Made by a program: the position numbers and the translations under genes. A DNA stretch of 64,000 nt from Bdellovibrionaceae bacterium UBA2339 (lineage in GTDB: Bacteria > Bdellovibrionota > Bdellovibrionia > Bdellovibrionales > JAMPXM01), in contig DDUL01000030.1 in NCBI GenBank assembly GCA_002344785.1, positions 1-64,000 of the forward strand, in the 5' to 3' direction. Shown one piece after another: positions 8,182 through 16,849 of this stretch. The notes beneath the pieces are model-generated. The model was not told the origin of the DNA. It searched no databases and saw only the letters and a list, made by a program, of their open reading frames with translations. Every line of letters begins with the position of its first letter. Position 1 is the first letter of the stretch.

Positions 8182-10374
8182 ATGGTCATTGAGAATCCTT
8201 ACGAGCCCAAATCGGCGTCGAAAGCTTCCGACGCTTCGGCCTCTGCTCTGGGTGCGGCTTCGCCATTAGATCGTTTAGCCGCGCACATTGCGGATCTCGT
8301 GATCTTGCTGCCGCTTATGGCGATTGCGATGGCGCCGTTTCGTCGCGAGGCGGTCTCAGCGCGGATGTCTCAAGATCTCGCGGCCTCGGATCTCGCTGTG
8401 CTGAATGCGTTGATCGCGGCTTTTATGGTGGGTGTGCTTTGGGAAACGCTCTTGCTGGCATGGAAGGGCACAACACCCGGTCGCGCGATCTTCGGATTGC
8501 GCGTGGTCGATCTCTGGTCAGGCAAACGACCGAGGCCGCTGAATGTGTTTCTGCGCGCCTTGAGTTGGTGGCTGAGTGTGGTGTGTTTGGGCTTACCCTT
8601 CATGGCGGTGTTTGCAAACGACAAGCGTCGCCCGCTTCATGATCGAGTGGCCGACACCGTCGTGGTCACCCGCCACGCACGTCGTGTGGCGGCGCATCCG
8701 ACAACTTCCGAGCTGGCCTTCGGCGCGATGTTCATGACTGCGGGGCTTGTGATGCTGACGAGCTTGGCGCTCATGCTGTCACAGAAGTGGTCTCAAAAGG
8801 CCACGACGTCGGGCACGACGAGTTTGGCGAGCGAAGCTTCGGGAATGCTCTGCGATGAAGTCAGCCAAGTGCATGAAGAGTGGCGATCTGCGCCTGGTCA
8901 GCCGCAGGCCTCGCGATTGTCGGTTGCGCTCACGATGTTCTTTGCTTCGCGTGTGGATGCGACTTGTTTGCAGCGTGAGGCGGATCATGTCTTGTGGTCC
9001 AAAGAGGACTCAACACTTGGGTATCTGGCCTTGGCGGTGTCGCGGCCAGATCTAGATGGTCGGAAGTATCGCGACAAAGTCTGTGCGGACGACCGAGGCA
9101 GTGAAGCCTGCTTTGTCGCGCGTAGCTTTCACCCGGTTTCGGAGCTGAATCTTCGTGACGGAGACTCGGCCGAAGAGACCTTGGGTGCTTTGCAAAGCCT
9201 CATGACTGAGGTGGAGTCACCGCCGCCGCTCAGCGCGAGCTCGGCGGAGTGGTATCGAGCGTTTCGAATGGAGAGATGGTGGAAGTCCGACGCCGAGGCG
9301 GGTTTGATGGCGTTGACGACGCCGGCTCCGCATCGGGATCTGGATGCGACTTACGCCACGTGGCGTGCGCAATTTTTGTGGCAATTGGGTCGCGACAGCG
9401 AAGCGCGCGCGATGTTGAGTGAAAAGCTGCCGCTGCTTTATCCGCGCGAAAAGTTCCGCGCGCAAGTTGCGTGGTGTGGAGCGGAGTTGGCCTTGCAAGG
9501 TTGTGGTGCTGAAGCCAAGCGAGCCTGTGCGGCGCCACTTGAAAGCCTCGAGAGAAACGAACCCATTGCGCAGTTTCTCAATGATCGACAGGTGATCGAT
9601 TTATATCGAGGAGCTGAGTGCCAGGATCAAGGGCGCCCCTCGGCAAGTCTTGTGGCGCGTCTTTCTCGAGAAGCATCGAGCGAAGCGCGGCGCTGGTTGA
9701 CGGCGACTCAGGCCTGGCGCGAAGGCGATCGCAAGTTGGCTCGCGCGGAGATTGAAAAGTTACTGGGTGTGGTTCCGGTTGAGCCGACAGAAGTCGGAGC
9801 GCGCGAGAAGCCCGTTGCGGAGAGCGACGCTGCAAAGTCGGCGCACGCTGATATGTTTTTGAATCTTTCTCCGGAATTGCAGGTGGAAAGTTTGGCTCGT
9901 CTTTCGGAAATGTTGGATCCCCAACAAGAGCCGGATCGAAAGCAGTTGAAGCTTTTGACGGATCGATGGTTGGGAGCGGGACTTGATCCGCGGACTCGGG
10001 ATGTGCATGTGACGGATGCGGGACTTCGGTTGCTGCGACGTCTTGTGCAAAGTCAAGAGGCACGCTCGGCTTTGGATCTCGCAAAGGTGCTCGAGGAGAG
10101 TTTGGATCGCACGCCCTATCTCAGAGAGCGAATTGCGATTATGAGTTACAAGGCGAGCCAACGTGAATTGGCTCGTGAGTTATTGCTCGCACGGCCTTCG
10201 CAACGCCAAGTGGGCCGCAACCGCCAGGCGTGGGAGAATTTGCGAAGAGCCCCGGCCCAAGCGGATACGAGTTTGTCTGTGGTGCCCCGATCTCACAGTG
10301 AATCGATGGATGCTGAGCCCCTGACGCCCGCCGAAGTGCGCGTGCTTCAGGAAATCCGGCGGAGCTCGCGATGA
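8182..10374 (+). CDS. RDD-domain membrane protein with large C-terminal helical-repeat region
   Basis: A 730-residue protein. Residues about 28-165 form an RDD domain: PLDRLAAHIADLVILLP carries the first Arg and Asp, GTTPGRAIFGLRVVDLWSGK is the typical loop, and RRPLHDRVADTVVV closes it. A further membrane segment lies at about 175-200. The remaining 500 or so residues look like helical TPR-type repeats rich in Ala, Glu and Arg, with several cysteines, and probably face the periplasm. The ATG at 8182 is chosen over a TTG at 8161 because MVIENPYEPK resembles the N-terminus of RDD proteins. Its stop overlaps the rhomboid start as ATGA. RDD proteins are poorly understood; transport roles have been proposed. 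Confidence 0.8.
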   Translation: MVIENPYEPKSASKASDASASALGAASPLDRLAAHIADLVILLPLMAIAMAPFRREAVSARMSQDLAASDLAVLNALIAAFMVGVLWETLLLAWKGTTPGRAIFGLRVVDLWSGKRPRPLNVFLRALSWWLSVVCLGLPFMAVFANDKRRPLHDRVADTVVVTRHARRVAAHPTTSELAFGAMFMTAGLVMLTSLALMLSQKWSQKATTSGTTSLASEASGMLCDEVSQVHEEWRSAPGQPQASRLSVALTMFFASRVDATCLQREADHVLWSKEDSTLGYLALAVSRPDLDGRKYRDKVCADDRGSEACFVARSFHPVSELNLRDGDSAEETLGALQSLMTEVESPPPLSASSAEWYRAFRMERWWKSDAEAGLMALTTPAPHRDLDATYATWRAQFLWQLGRDSEARAMLSEKLPLLYPREKFRAQVAWCGAELALQGCGAEAKRACAAPLESLERNEPIAQFLNDRQVIDLYRGAECQDQGRPSASLVARLSREASSEARRWLTATQAWREGDRKLARAEIEKLLGVVPVEPTEVGAREKPVAESDAAKSAHADMFLNLSPELQVESLARLSEMLDPQQEPDRKQLKLLTDRWLGAGLDPRTRDVHVTDAGLRLLRRLVQSQEARSALDLAKVLEESLDRTPYLRERIAIMSYKASQRELARELLLARPSQRQVGRNRQAWENLRRAPAQADTSLSVVPRSHSESMDAEPLTPAEVRVLQEIRRSSR

Positions 10375-11411
10375 TCTTTCCATTGCTTCGCGGCTTACTC
10401 TGGTTTCATCGAGCGCCCATGACTTGGCTATTGGTGGCCGTCAACATCGGTGTGTTTGCTTGGACATATCCGGCGTATGAAATGGCTGACGAGAACATTC
10501 AGGAGCTTGTCGAAGACAGCGACTTTGTTCATACGCATGGGATGTTGTATGCGATGGCGCTTTCGGAAGTCGCGGATCAACAGCAGGGCGTTGGCGAAGC
10601 TCGAACGCCTGCGACGGCGACGCAAGTCTTGCACCCACATCGATCGGTCTTGCAGCTTGCAGAGCGAGCGCGACGTGGAGATCCGGTGGCGCGACGCTAT
10701 TTGGGCATCATCGCGCTTCGTGACGGCGAGTTCATGAAGGTCGCAAAGACGCGCCTTACATGGCCAGGGGACCAAGTGGCGATTGAGGCTTGGCGCGAAC
10801 AGTTGGCGCGGCTCGTGACATTGCAGGAGAGACATCCTTCGTTTCGCTTAGGACTGTCGGCGGAACGACACGGTCCCCTAGCGTGGTTCTCCTATCAAAT
10901 CGCGCACTCCGGGGGACTGCATCTGTTTTGGAACATGTTGTTTCTCTTGTTGTTCGGAACCTTTGTGGAGAACGGCAGAGGTTCGCGAGCCGTGTTTTGC
11001 ATCACTTGGGTTGGAGGCTTGGCTGGTGCGCTGGCGTATGTGGCGATCTCAGGACTTTCGGCATCGCCGTTGGTGGGAGCAAGCGCTGCGGTTTCCGCTT
11101 TGATTGGTGTGGTGGCGGGACACTTTCGCCGCCGACTTCCTTTCGTGTACTGGTTGCTGCCGTTTCGCGGATACTACGGCGTGGCTTGGTTGCCGGCGTG
11201 GATTCTCGTGCCGGTGTTCTTGTTGCCTGATCTTTCTGGCTGGTTGGCCTCGCAACCTGGAATTTCACAAGTTGCCTACACAGCTCATTTGGGCGGCGCG
11301 CTTGCGGGCTACCTTTTGAGCTTTGTTTTTCCTGAGAGAAGCGGTGCTTATTCGGAATTGGCGGAAAGCTTGACGGGCACGGCGGCGTCCAGCAGTCGAT
11401 GGGCCGCCTGA
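10371..11411 (+). CDS. Rhomboid-family intramembrane serine protease
   Basis: A 346-residue membrane protein. The catalytic Ser238 lies in LVGASAAVSALIG and His306 in YTAHLGGALAGY; HSGGLHLFWNMLFLL at 179-193 is the family's helix-2 motif. One membrane helix (about 17-33) precedes a soluble insert of some 130 residues, and six more helices follow. The large insert between helix 1 and the core is unusual. Rhomboids cut single-span membrane proteins within the bilayer. It overlaps the RDD gene by 4 bases, so the pair is probably co-translated and may share a substrate or complex. Confidence 0.9.
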   Translation: MIFPLLRGLLWFHRAPMTWLLVAVNIGVFAWTYPAYEMADENIQELVEDSDFVHTHGMLYAMALSEVADQQQGVGEARTPATATQVLHPHRSVLQLAERARRGDPVARRYLGIIALRDGEFMKVAKTRLTWPGDQVAIEAWREQLARLVTLQERHPSFRLGLSAERHGPLAWFSYQIAHSGGLHLFWNMLFLLLFGTFVENGRGSRAVFCITWVGGLAGALAYVAISGLSASPLVGASAAVSALIGVVAGHFRRRLPFVYWLLPFRGYYGVAWLPAWILVPVFLLPDLSGWLASQPGISQVAYTAHLGGALAGYLLSFVFPERSGAYSELAESLTGTAASSSRWAA

Positions 11412-11436
11412 TCGCCTCAACGCTTCACATGAGATG

Positions 11437-13179
11437 CTAACGCAATACGCGCTTGGCGACCTTGCTGAAAACTTCGTTCCAATCGAATTTCGAGTCCAAG
11501 CGGCTCAGCTTCAAATCACCTAAGCGAACTCCGCTTTTCACGAGATGCGCCTGCCAGGTTTCAACGCCGCGATCGATCAAGGTGACCGTGATCGGCTTCA
11601 ATTGCCCCAAGTCCAGAGCATAAGCGTAGTGAGGGTTTTGCTTGAGGGCTTCTTCAAAGGCGTCCACAAAGCGCAGGATTTCAGGAGTTGTGGCATCGCT
11701 TTGTACAAAGGCGCGATAGGCGAAGGGTCCGTCGAGCACAGGAGTCAGCATAAAGAACTCCGGTCGCATTCGTGATCGAGCGCAGGCGATCTCAAAGGCA
11801 CGCTCGACTTGTGCGGCATCGAGCTTCTCGCCGCAGAGATCGCTGGTCTTATCAAGACGCCCGCGAAAGCGAAGTGTCGGAGTGGCTTGATTGCGACCCG
11901 TGCAAAACAAGACGTCGCGAAGCGGATAACGATAAAGCCCTGATGACGTTGTCATCAGCGGCGAGTAGGAACCGCCGGCTTTGAGCTCATGAGCTAAGCG
12001 AGGCCGCGAATCTGGTCTTTCCAAGTCGATGAATTCCAAAAAGTGACTGCCGCAAGCGACCACCGGATCCGGAGCTCCGCTAAATGGAATCGTCACGACG
12101 CCTTCGGTGGCGAGTAGACCTTTGCCCTCGATCTCTGTCCGATCCGGCAAAAGACCCTCGAGGCGGAGCGAGGGTTCGCTGGAGGGGCCATCCGTCCAAC
12201 AGCTGATCACCTTGAGGCGTGGCCAAACTTTGTTGGCGAACAAGATGGGTCGATCGCCATGACGTTCATGCAGATCCTCGACGTGCAGGCGTCGAGACTG
12301 GGGCTCGATCGCGGACACGACTTCTTCCCAATGTGTGCGCATGATTTCAAAGATCGGAAACAGAAAGGTCGGCGACCAAACTGAAATCAATCCAAGTTCG
12401 GGTTCGCTTAAAAGCGCTGCGGCGGTTTGCACGCGCCATTCGTGAAGGCGGGCGTCGATCTCGGGCGAAGATGAACTGGCATCTTGCAGATGCAAACTCT
12501 GAAGCTTGGGCACAACCATGAATTGAGTGAGGGCCCACTTTGCGAACGGATTGAAGTAATCCAGGTCGCTCGGCATGCCAATCGGAATGCCTCCCGGCGT
12601 GGCCCATGCGCCTCGGCGGATCGCGGGCGAAATGGACCAATAGCTTTTAAGTCCGACGATCTCCGGGTGACGCCAATGCAGATCGGCGAGCCATGCACTT
12701 GTGGCGGACTCGAGCTCGTCAAGAAATGGTCGGGTGTAGGGGATGAGTTTCGCAAAGCTCGACGAACCGCTGGTGCGTTCAAAGGCTAACACATCAGCTG
12801 TGGTCAGCTCGCCGCTTCGTCCCTCCGTCGCACGGCGAATCCAGGGTGCGAGTTCATCGTAACCGCGAATCGGCACGCGGGATTGAAAGTCTTGTAGCGA
12901 CCGAATTCGATCAAAGCCATGTTCACGGCCAAAGCGTGAATCCACGTTGCTCTTGAGAATGGTGTGGAGCCGCGAAAGCGAAGTCTTCTCAGGGTGCGCG
13001 AGTTGCTCGGAAAAGCGCTTCCACGACTTACGCAAAGAGCGCAAGTACGCCGCGTGCAAAGTTCGTCGCGCTGAAACTCGCAAGAGTGCCTTGACCTCGA
13101 ACTGAGCATCGAACTGCCGTTCAAGTTCGCGCAGGCTTCGCCATCCGCGATGCGCAGTTTGTCGCACGAGATTCGACAC
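11437..13179 (-). CDS. GH3-family acyl-adenylating enzyme
   Basis: A 580-residue protein of the GH3 auxin-responsive family, members of the adenylate-forming (luciferase-like) superfamily that join carboxylic acids to amino acids or other amines. The motif ERTSGSSSFAKLIPYT is the P-loop-like ATP site, SSGLYRYPLRDVLFCTGR is the core motif, and FRGRLDKTSDLCGEKLD is the hinge to the C-terminal domain. Bacterial members have mostly unknown substrates. It starts at GTG only 6 bases after putA, with GAGG before it, so it is co-transcribed with the proline catabolic gene. The amine partner could be an amino acid, which is inference. Confidence 0.85.
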   Translation of the reverse strand: MSNLVRQTAHRGWRSLRELERQFDAQFEVKALLRVSARRTLHAAYLRSLRKSWKRFSEQLAHPEKTSLSRLHTILKSNVDSRFGREHGFDRIRSLQDFQSRVPIRGYDELAPWIRRATEGRSGELTTADVLAFERTSGSSSFAKLIPYTRPFLDELESATSAWLADLHWRHPEIVGLKSYWSISPAIRRGAWATPGGIPIGMPSDLDYFNPFAKWALTQFMVVPKLQSLHLQDASSSSPEIDARLHEWRVQTAAALLSEPELGLISVWSPTFLFPIFEIMRTHWEEVVSAIEPQSRRLHVEDLHERHGDRPILFANKVWPRLKVISCWTDGPSSEPSLRLEGLLPDRTEIEGKGLLATEGVVTIPFSGAPDPVVACGSHFLEFIDLERPDSRPRLAHELKAGGSYSPLMTTSSGLYRYPLRDVLFCTGRNQATPTLRFRGRLDKTSDLCGEKLDAAQVERAFEIACARSRMRPEFFMLTPVLDGPFAYRAFVQSDATTPEILRFVDAFEEALKQNPHYAYALDLGQLKPITVTLIDRGVETWQAHLVKSGVRLGDLKLSRLDSKFDWNEVFSKVAKRVLR

Positions 13180-13185
13180 GTGGCC

Positions 13186-16100
13186 TCACTCGTCTGCTGG
13201 AGCAAAGCCGCGACGAAGAGTGTTCTCCGTCACCACGCGTGGCTCCATGTACTGAGTGACATAATCAGGACCGCCGGTCTTCGAACCGACCCCTGACATC
13301 TTGAAGCCGCCGAACGGGTGCCGATCGACCATAGCGCCTGTGCAACCGCGATTGATGTAGAGGTTGCCAACTTCAAAGCGATCGCGAACAAAGGCGATGT
13401 TGGCAGGGCTTCGTGAATACAAACCTCCGGTCAATCCGTACTCCACGCTGTTGGCGATTTGCACGGCGTCCTGAATGTCTCGCGCGCGAATGACGGCGAG
13501 CACGGGACCGAAGATTTCTTCCTGTGCCAGTCGCGACTGCGGTTGTACATCGACAAAGATGTGTGGCGGCACGAAGTATCCATCTGCGGCACAGCCTTCG
13601 CTGACTTGACCGCGGTAGAGAAGCTTGGCCTCGCGTGAGCCGACTTCGATCATGCCTTCGATTCGAGATTTGGCTTCGGCGTCGATCACCGGCGGAATGT
13701 CGGTGTCGGCCCAAGCGGCATCTTGAGTCTTCATGATTTTGACGGCTTCGCCGAGGCGAGTGACGAAGCGATCGTAGATTTCTTCCAGCACGATGACACG
13801 CGAGCAGGCGGAGCACTTCTGTCCGGCGAAACCAAACGCGGAGTACAGCACTCCGCCGATGGCTTCATCGAGATCCGCATCGCTATCGATGATGATGGCG
13901 TTTTTGCCGCCCAATTCCGCGATGACCTTTTTCATATGGCGTTGGCCCGGCTGGACCACGGCTGCGACTTTTTGAATGTGAAGTCCAACCGCTTTTGAGC
14001 CCGTAAACGAGATCATGGATGTGAGCGGTGAACCGGTGAGCGTGTCGCCAATCTCTTCGCCATAGCCGTGGAGCAAGCTGATCACGCCAGCCGGATAGCC
14101 GGCCTCTTTGATGGCTTTCATGAACCAAGATGCGATCACCGGCGTTTGCTCCGCAGGCTTCATGATGACAGTGTTGCCGGCAACGGCCGCCGCGGAGACC
14201 ATGCCGCAAAGAATTGCGAGCGGGAAGTTCCACGGCGCGATACACACCACCACACCGCGCGGGCGATAGTGATAGTGGCTGGTTTCACCAGGCACGCCAC
14301 CGACTTTCAGCCCTTGCGCCAAGCGGCGCATGTCGCGCGCGTAGTACCGACAGAAGTCGACGGCTTCGGTGAGGTCGCCATCGGCCTCGGCCCATGGCTT
14401 TCCGGCTTCGAGAACTTCGAGTGCCGTCCACTGCAAGCGATCTCGCTCCAGAATGTCGGCCAAACGCTCAAGCAGGCGAATGCGTTCATCGGTCGATGTC
14501 ACGGACCAAGTCGCAAAGCTTTCGTGCGCGGTCTTGAGCGCCAGTTCAGCTTCCGCGACTCCGGCGGCATGGGCGCGACCAATCAGTTGCGAAGGTCGCG
14601 ATGGATTTCGCGATTCAATAAATTTGTTGGTCTTGATTTCTTTGCCGCCGATGATCAACGGCCAATCTTGACCCAGCTGACGCTCGACCTCCGCGAGGCT
14701 CTTCTCAAGGCGCGCGCGCGGTTCGGGCATGGCGAAGTCGAGAAGTTCCAAGTTGCGGAACCGATCTTTGGGTTTGCCATTGGCATCTTTCTTTTCGAGG
14801 TCGCGGGGATCGCTCGATGTGGGCGTGAGTCCCTCGGCCGGATCTTTCAACAAGGCTTCTGTCGAAGCGCCCTCGGCGAACTTCGAGCGCAAAAAGCTTT
14901 CGTTCGAAGTGTTCTCAAGAAGTCGGCGGACCAAATACGCCATGCCGGGAATCAATTCGCCGACGGGTGCGTATTCGCGCACGCGATAGCCTTGCTTGAC
15001 CAGCGAGCGTTTGAAGGGATCGGCCATGCCGTAAAGCATCTGAATTTCAAAACAGCGAGGATCAACGCCCATTCTCTCCGCCGCAACAAGCGAGGCGGCG
15101 ATGCTGCGGACATTGTGTGACGCAATCGCGACACGAATGTGCTCGTGAGCCTCGAGCAGCATTTTGGCGCAGGCTTCGTAGTTGGCGTCGGACTCGCGCT
15201 TGTTGGTGTAGACCGGCACGGGCCAGCCTTGTTGTTGCGCGAATACAGTCTCGAAGTCCCAGTAAGCACCTTTGACCAAGCGGACGGTGAACGGAACTCC
15301 GCGCTCGCGCGCAAAACCGATCATGCGACGAACATCTTGCGCGGAGTCGCGCAAGTAAGCCTGGAGCACACAGCCCCAGTGCGGGTAGGTTTTGAATTCA
15401 GCTTCCATCAAGAGCTCGCAAAACACTTCGATGGTGAAGTCTTTGAGCTCATACTGTTCCATATCGAAATTCAGGAACACGCCTCGCTCCATCGCCAAAC
15501 GCATCAGAGGACGCACGCGATCCTTGAGACGAGCTTTGGATTTTTCCCAGGCCTTCAGGTCCAAACCGGCATCAAGTGAAGAGAGCTTCACCGACACGTT
15601 CACGCGTGGAATGGGGCCGCGGTGATCTTCGTCGATTTGCGGAATGTGATCCCAGTTGGCGGCGTCCTTCGCTAGCCACGTGATCAGCTCAGCGTAGCGG
15701 TGCGTGTAGTCTTGGGCCTCGGCCTCGGACAAACAAGCTTCACCGAGAAGGTCGACGGTGAAGGCGATTTTGTTTTTGCGCGCCTTTTTGAGCACCGGTA
15801 GCGCTTCTTCGGCGCTTTCGCCGGTGATGAACATCTTGGCCATTTGCACGACATTCTTTTTCACCGCTCCCGCCATCAAACCCGGCGCCAGCGAACCCAA
15901 GCCCACGCCGAAATTGAAAACCTTGGGAAGCTCTTCACCGCCTTCGGCGAAGTATTCTTTGAGGTGACGTGCGACTTCGCTGCCGGAATTCAGATAGGGA
16001 AGTACGTCGACAAAGCGAAACATCTGAGTTTTGAAACTCTCATTCTTCATCGACCATTCCATGATTTGGCCGTACCAGTAATCGCGACTGAAGAGTGAAG

Positions 16101-16197
16101 GGCCTTCGGCCTCGGCCAAAGCGAAAATGCTTTCGCCTTTTGCTTTGATGGCGGCCTGTGTGGACGAGTCGACGGGGGTGAAAGTGGTCTCGGGCAT
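13186..16197 (-). CDS. putA: Bifunctional proline dehydrogenase / L-glutamate gamma-semialdehyde dehydrogenase
   Basis: Oxidises proline to glutamate in two steps, with FAD then NAD. The 1003-residue protein has the proline dehydrogenase barrel first (RLVKGAYWD, YAPVGELIPGMAYLVRRLLE) and the aldehyde dehydrogenase second (GFAGQKCSACSR with the catalytic cysteine, AELGGKNAIII, and a C-terminal GGPDYVTQYMEPR). It lacks the N-terminal ribbon-helix-helix domain of E. coli PutA, so it should not repress its own gene. The ATG at 16197 has GGGG 5 bases before it. The GH3 gene follows directly. Confidence 0.95.
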   Translation of the reverse strand: MPETTFTPVDSSTQAAIKAKGESIFALAEAEGPSLFSRDYWYGQIMEWSMKNESFKTQMFRFVDVLPYLNSGSEVARHLKEYFAEGGEELPKVFNFGVGLGSLAPGLMAGAVKKNVVQMAKMFITGESAEEALPVLKKARKNKIAFTVDLLGEACLSEAEAQDYTHRYAELITWLAKDAANWDHIPQIDEDHRGPIPRVNVSVKLSSLDAGLDLKAWEKSKARLKDRVRPLMRLAMERGVFLNFDMEQYELKDFTIEVFCELLMEAEFKTYPHWGCVLQAYLRDSAQDVRRMIGFARERGVPFTVRLVKGAYWDFETVFAQQQGWPVPVYTNKRESDANYEACAKMLLEAHEHIRVAIASHNVRSIAASLVAAERMGVDPRCFEIQMLYGMADPFKRSLVKQGYRVREYAPVGELIPGMAYLVRRLLENTSNESFLRSKFAEGASTEALLKDPAEGLTPTSSDPRDLEKKDANGKPKDRFRNLELLDFAMPEPRARLEKSLAEVERQLGQDWPLIIGGKEIKTNKFIESRNPSRPSQLIGRAHAAGVAEAELALKTAHESFATWSVTSTDERIRLLERLADILERDRLQWTALEVLEAGKPWAEADGDLTEAVDFCRYYARDMRRLAQGLKVGGVPGETSHYHYRPRGVVVCIAPWNFPLAILCGMVSAAAVAGNTVIMKPAEQTPVIASWFMKAIKEAGYPAGVISLLHGYGEEIGDTLTGSPLTSMISFTGSKAVGLHIQKVAAVVQPGQRHMKKVIAELGGKNAIIIDSDADLDEAIGGVLYSAFGFAGQKCSACSRVIVLEEIYDRFVTRLGEAVKIMKTQDAAWADTDIPPVIDAEAKSRIEGMIEVGSREAKLLYRGQVSEGCAADGYFVPPHIFVDVQPQSRLAQEEIFGPVLAVIRARDIQDAVQIANSVEYGLTGGLYSRSPANIAFVRDRFEVGNLYINRGCTGAMVDRHPFGGFKMSGVGSKTGGPDYVTQYMEPRVVTENTLRRGFAPADE

Positions 16198-16327
16198 GAA
16201 GTCCCCTTTGGATAGGTGCCGGTGCATGACGGGCTGGGGACGAAATCTAGCCCAGCTTGCTCAGTCTGGGGAGTGGGGAATTGCGAAGCGCGTTAGCTTG
16301 AAATTTTGCCCACGCTTGGGGCCGTAC

Positions 16328-16849
16328 TTACTCGTTGGAAAAGCCTGAACTTGAATCCATTGCGGCCCGGCGCCGCCAAATCCCGTCTTGCCACTGGTAA
16401 TGTCGGCTATGGCCGGGCGTCCATGCATCACCGCGGGCGAGGTCAGTGTCATCCGAGCTTAAAAACAAGGCGGCGGTTTCCAGCCAATCCAAATGCGAGC
16501 AAATCAAGATCGCCCGATGCTTGAGTCGAAGTTCGTCATCCAAGCGGGTGAGAAAATGCTGAACGCGATTCTCAAATTCGGCGGCCGACTCGTGGGCGCG
16601 GCGTTCATCAAGCTCCGTGAGCACAACGGGCGGGGCGGCAGCGCGCGAGGCCGCTGTCGTCAGTGGCAAGACGCTTTCGCGCGTGCGATGTTTGGGTGAA
16701 ATGCCGACCCAGTCATAGGCCGGTCGACGCGGATGTCGCGAGAATTTCTCAGCATCGCTTCGGCCTTGAGTGGTGAGGGCGTCGCCGCCGGCAGGGTCGC
16801 GCTGAAAGTGTCGAAGCAAAGTGAGCCAAGGCGTCAGTTCGTCGGTCAC
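16328..16849 (-). CDS. Histidine phosphatase-like protein with altered motifs
   Basis: A 173-residue protein. LTLLRHFQR at about 9-17 corresponds to the LRHG catalytic motif, with Phe instead of Gly after His14. ISPKHRTRESV corresponds to the usual SSPLxRxxxTA, and ICSHLDWLETA to the second histidine motif, again with Gly replaced (by Leu). Size and order fit SixA-like members. The catalytic histidines are present, but the flanking glycines are not, so activity is uncertain. It starts at GTG, overlapping the stop of the large membrane protein gene as GTGA, which points to coupled synthesis. Confidence 0.65.
   Translation of the reverse strand: MTDELTPWLTLLRHFQRDPAGGDALTTQGRSDAEKFSRHPRRPAYDWVGISPKHRTRESVLPLTTAASRAAAPPVVLTELDERRAHESAAEFENRVQHFLTRLDDELRLKHRAILICSHLDWLETAALFLSSDDTDLARGDAWTPGHSRHYQWQDGIWRRRAAMDSSSGFSNE

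Noticed and set aside
14068..15120. Antisense open frame of 350 codons over putA
   Set aside because: PutA motifs are clear on the other strand, and the frame has no ribosome site or motif.
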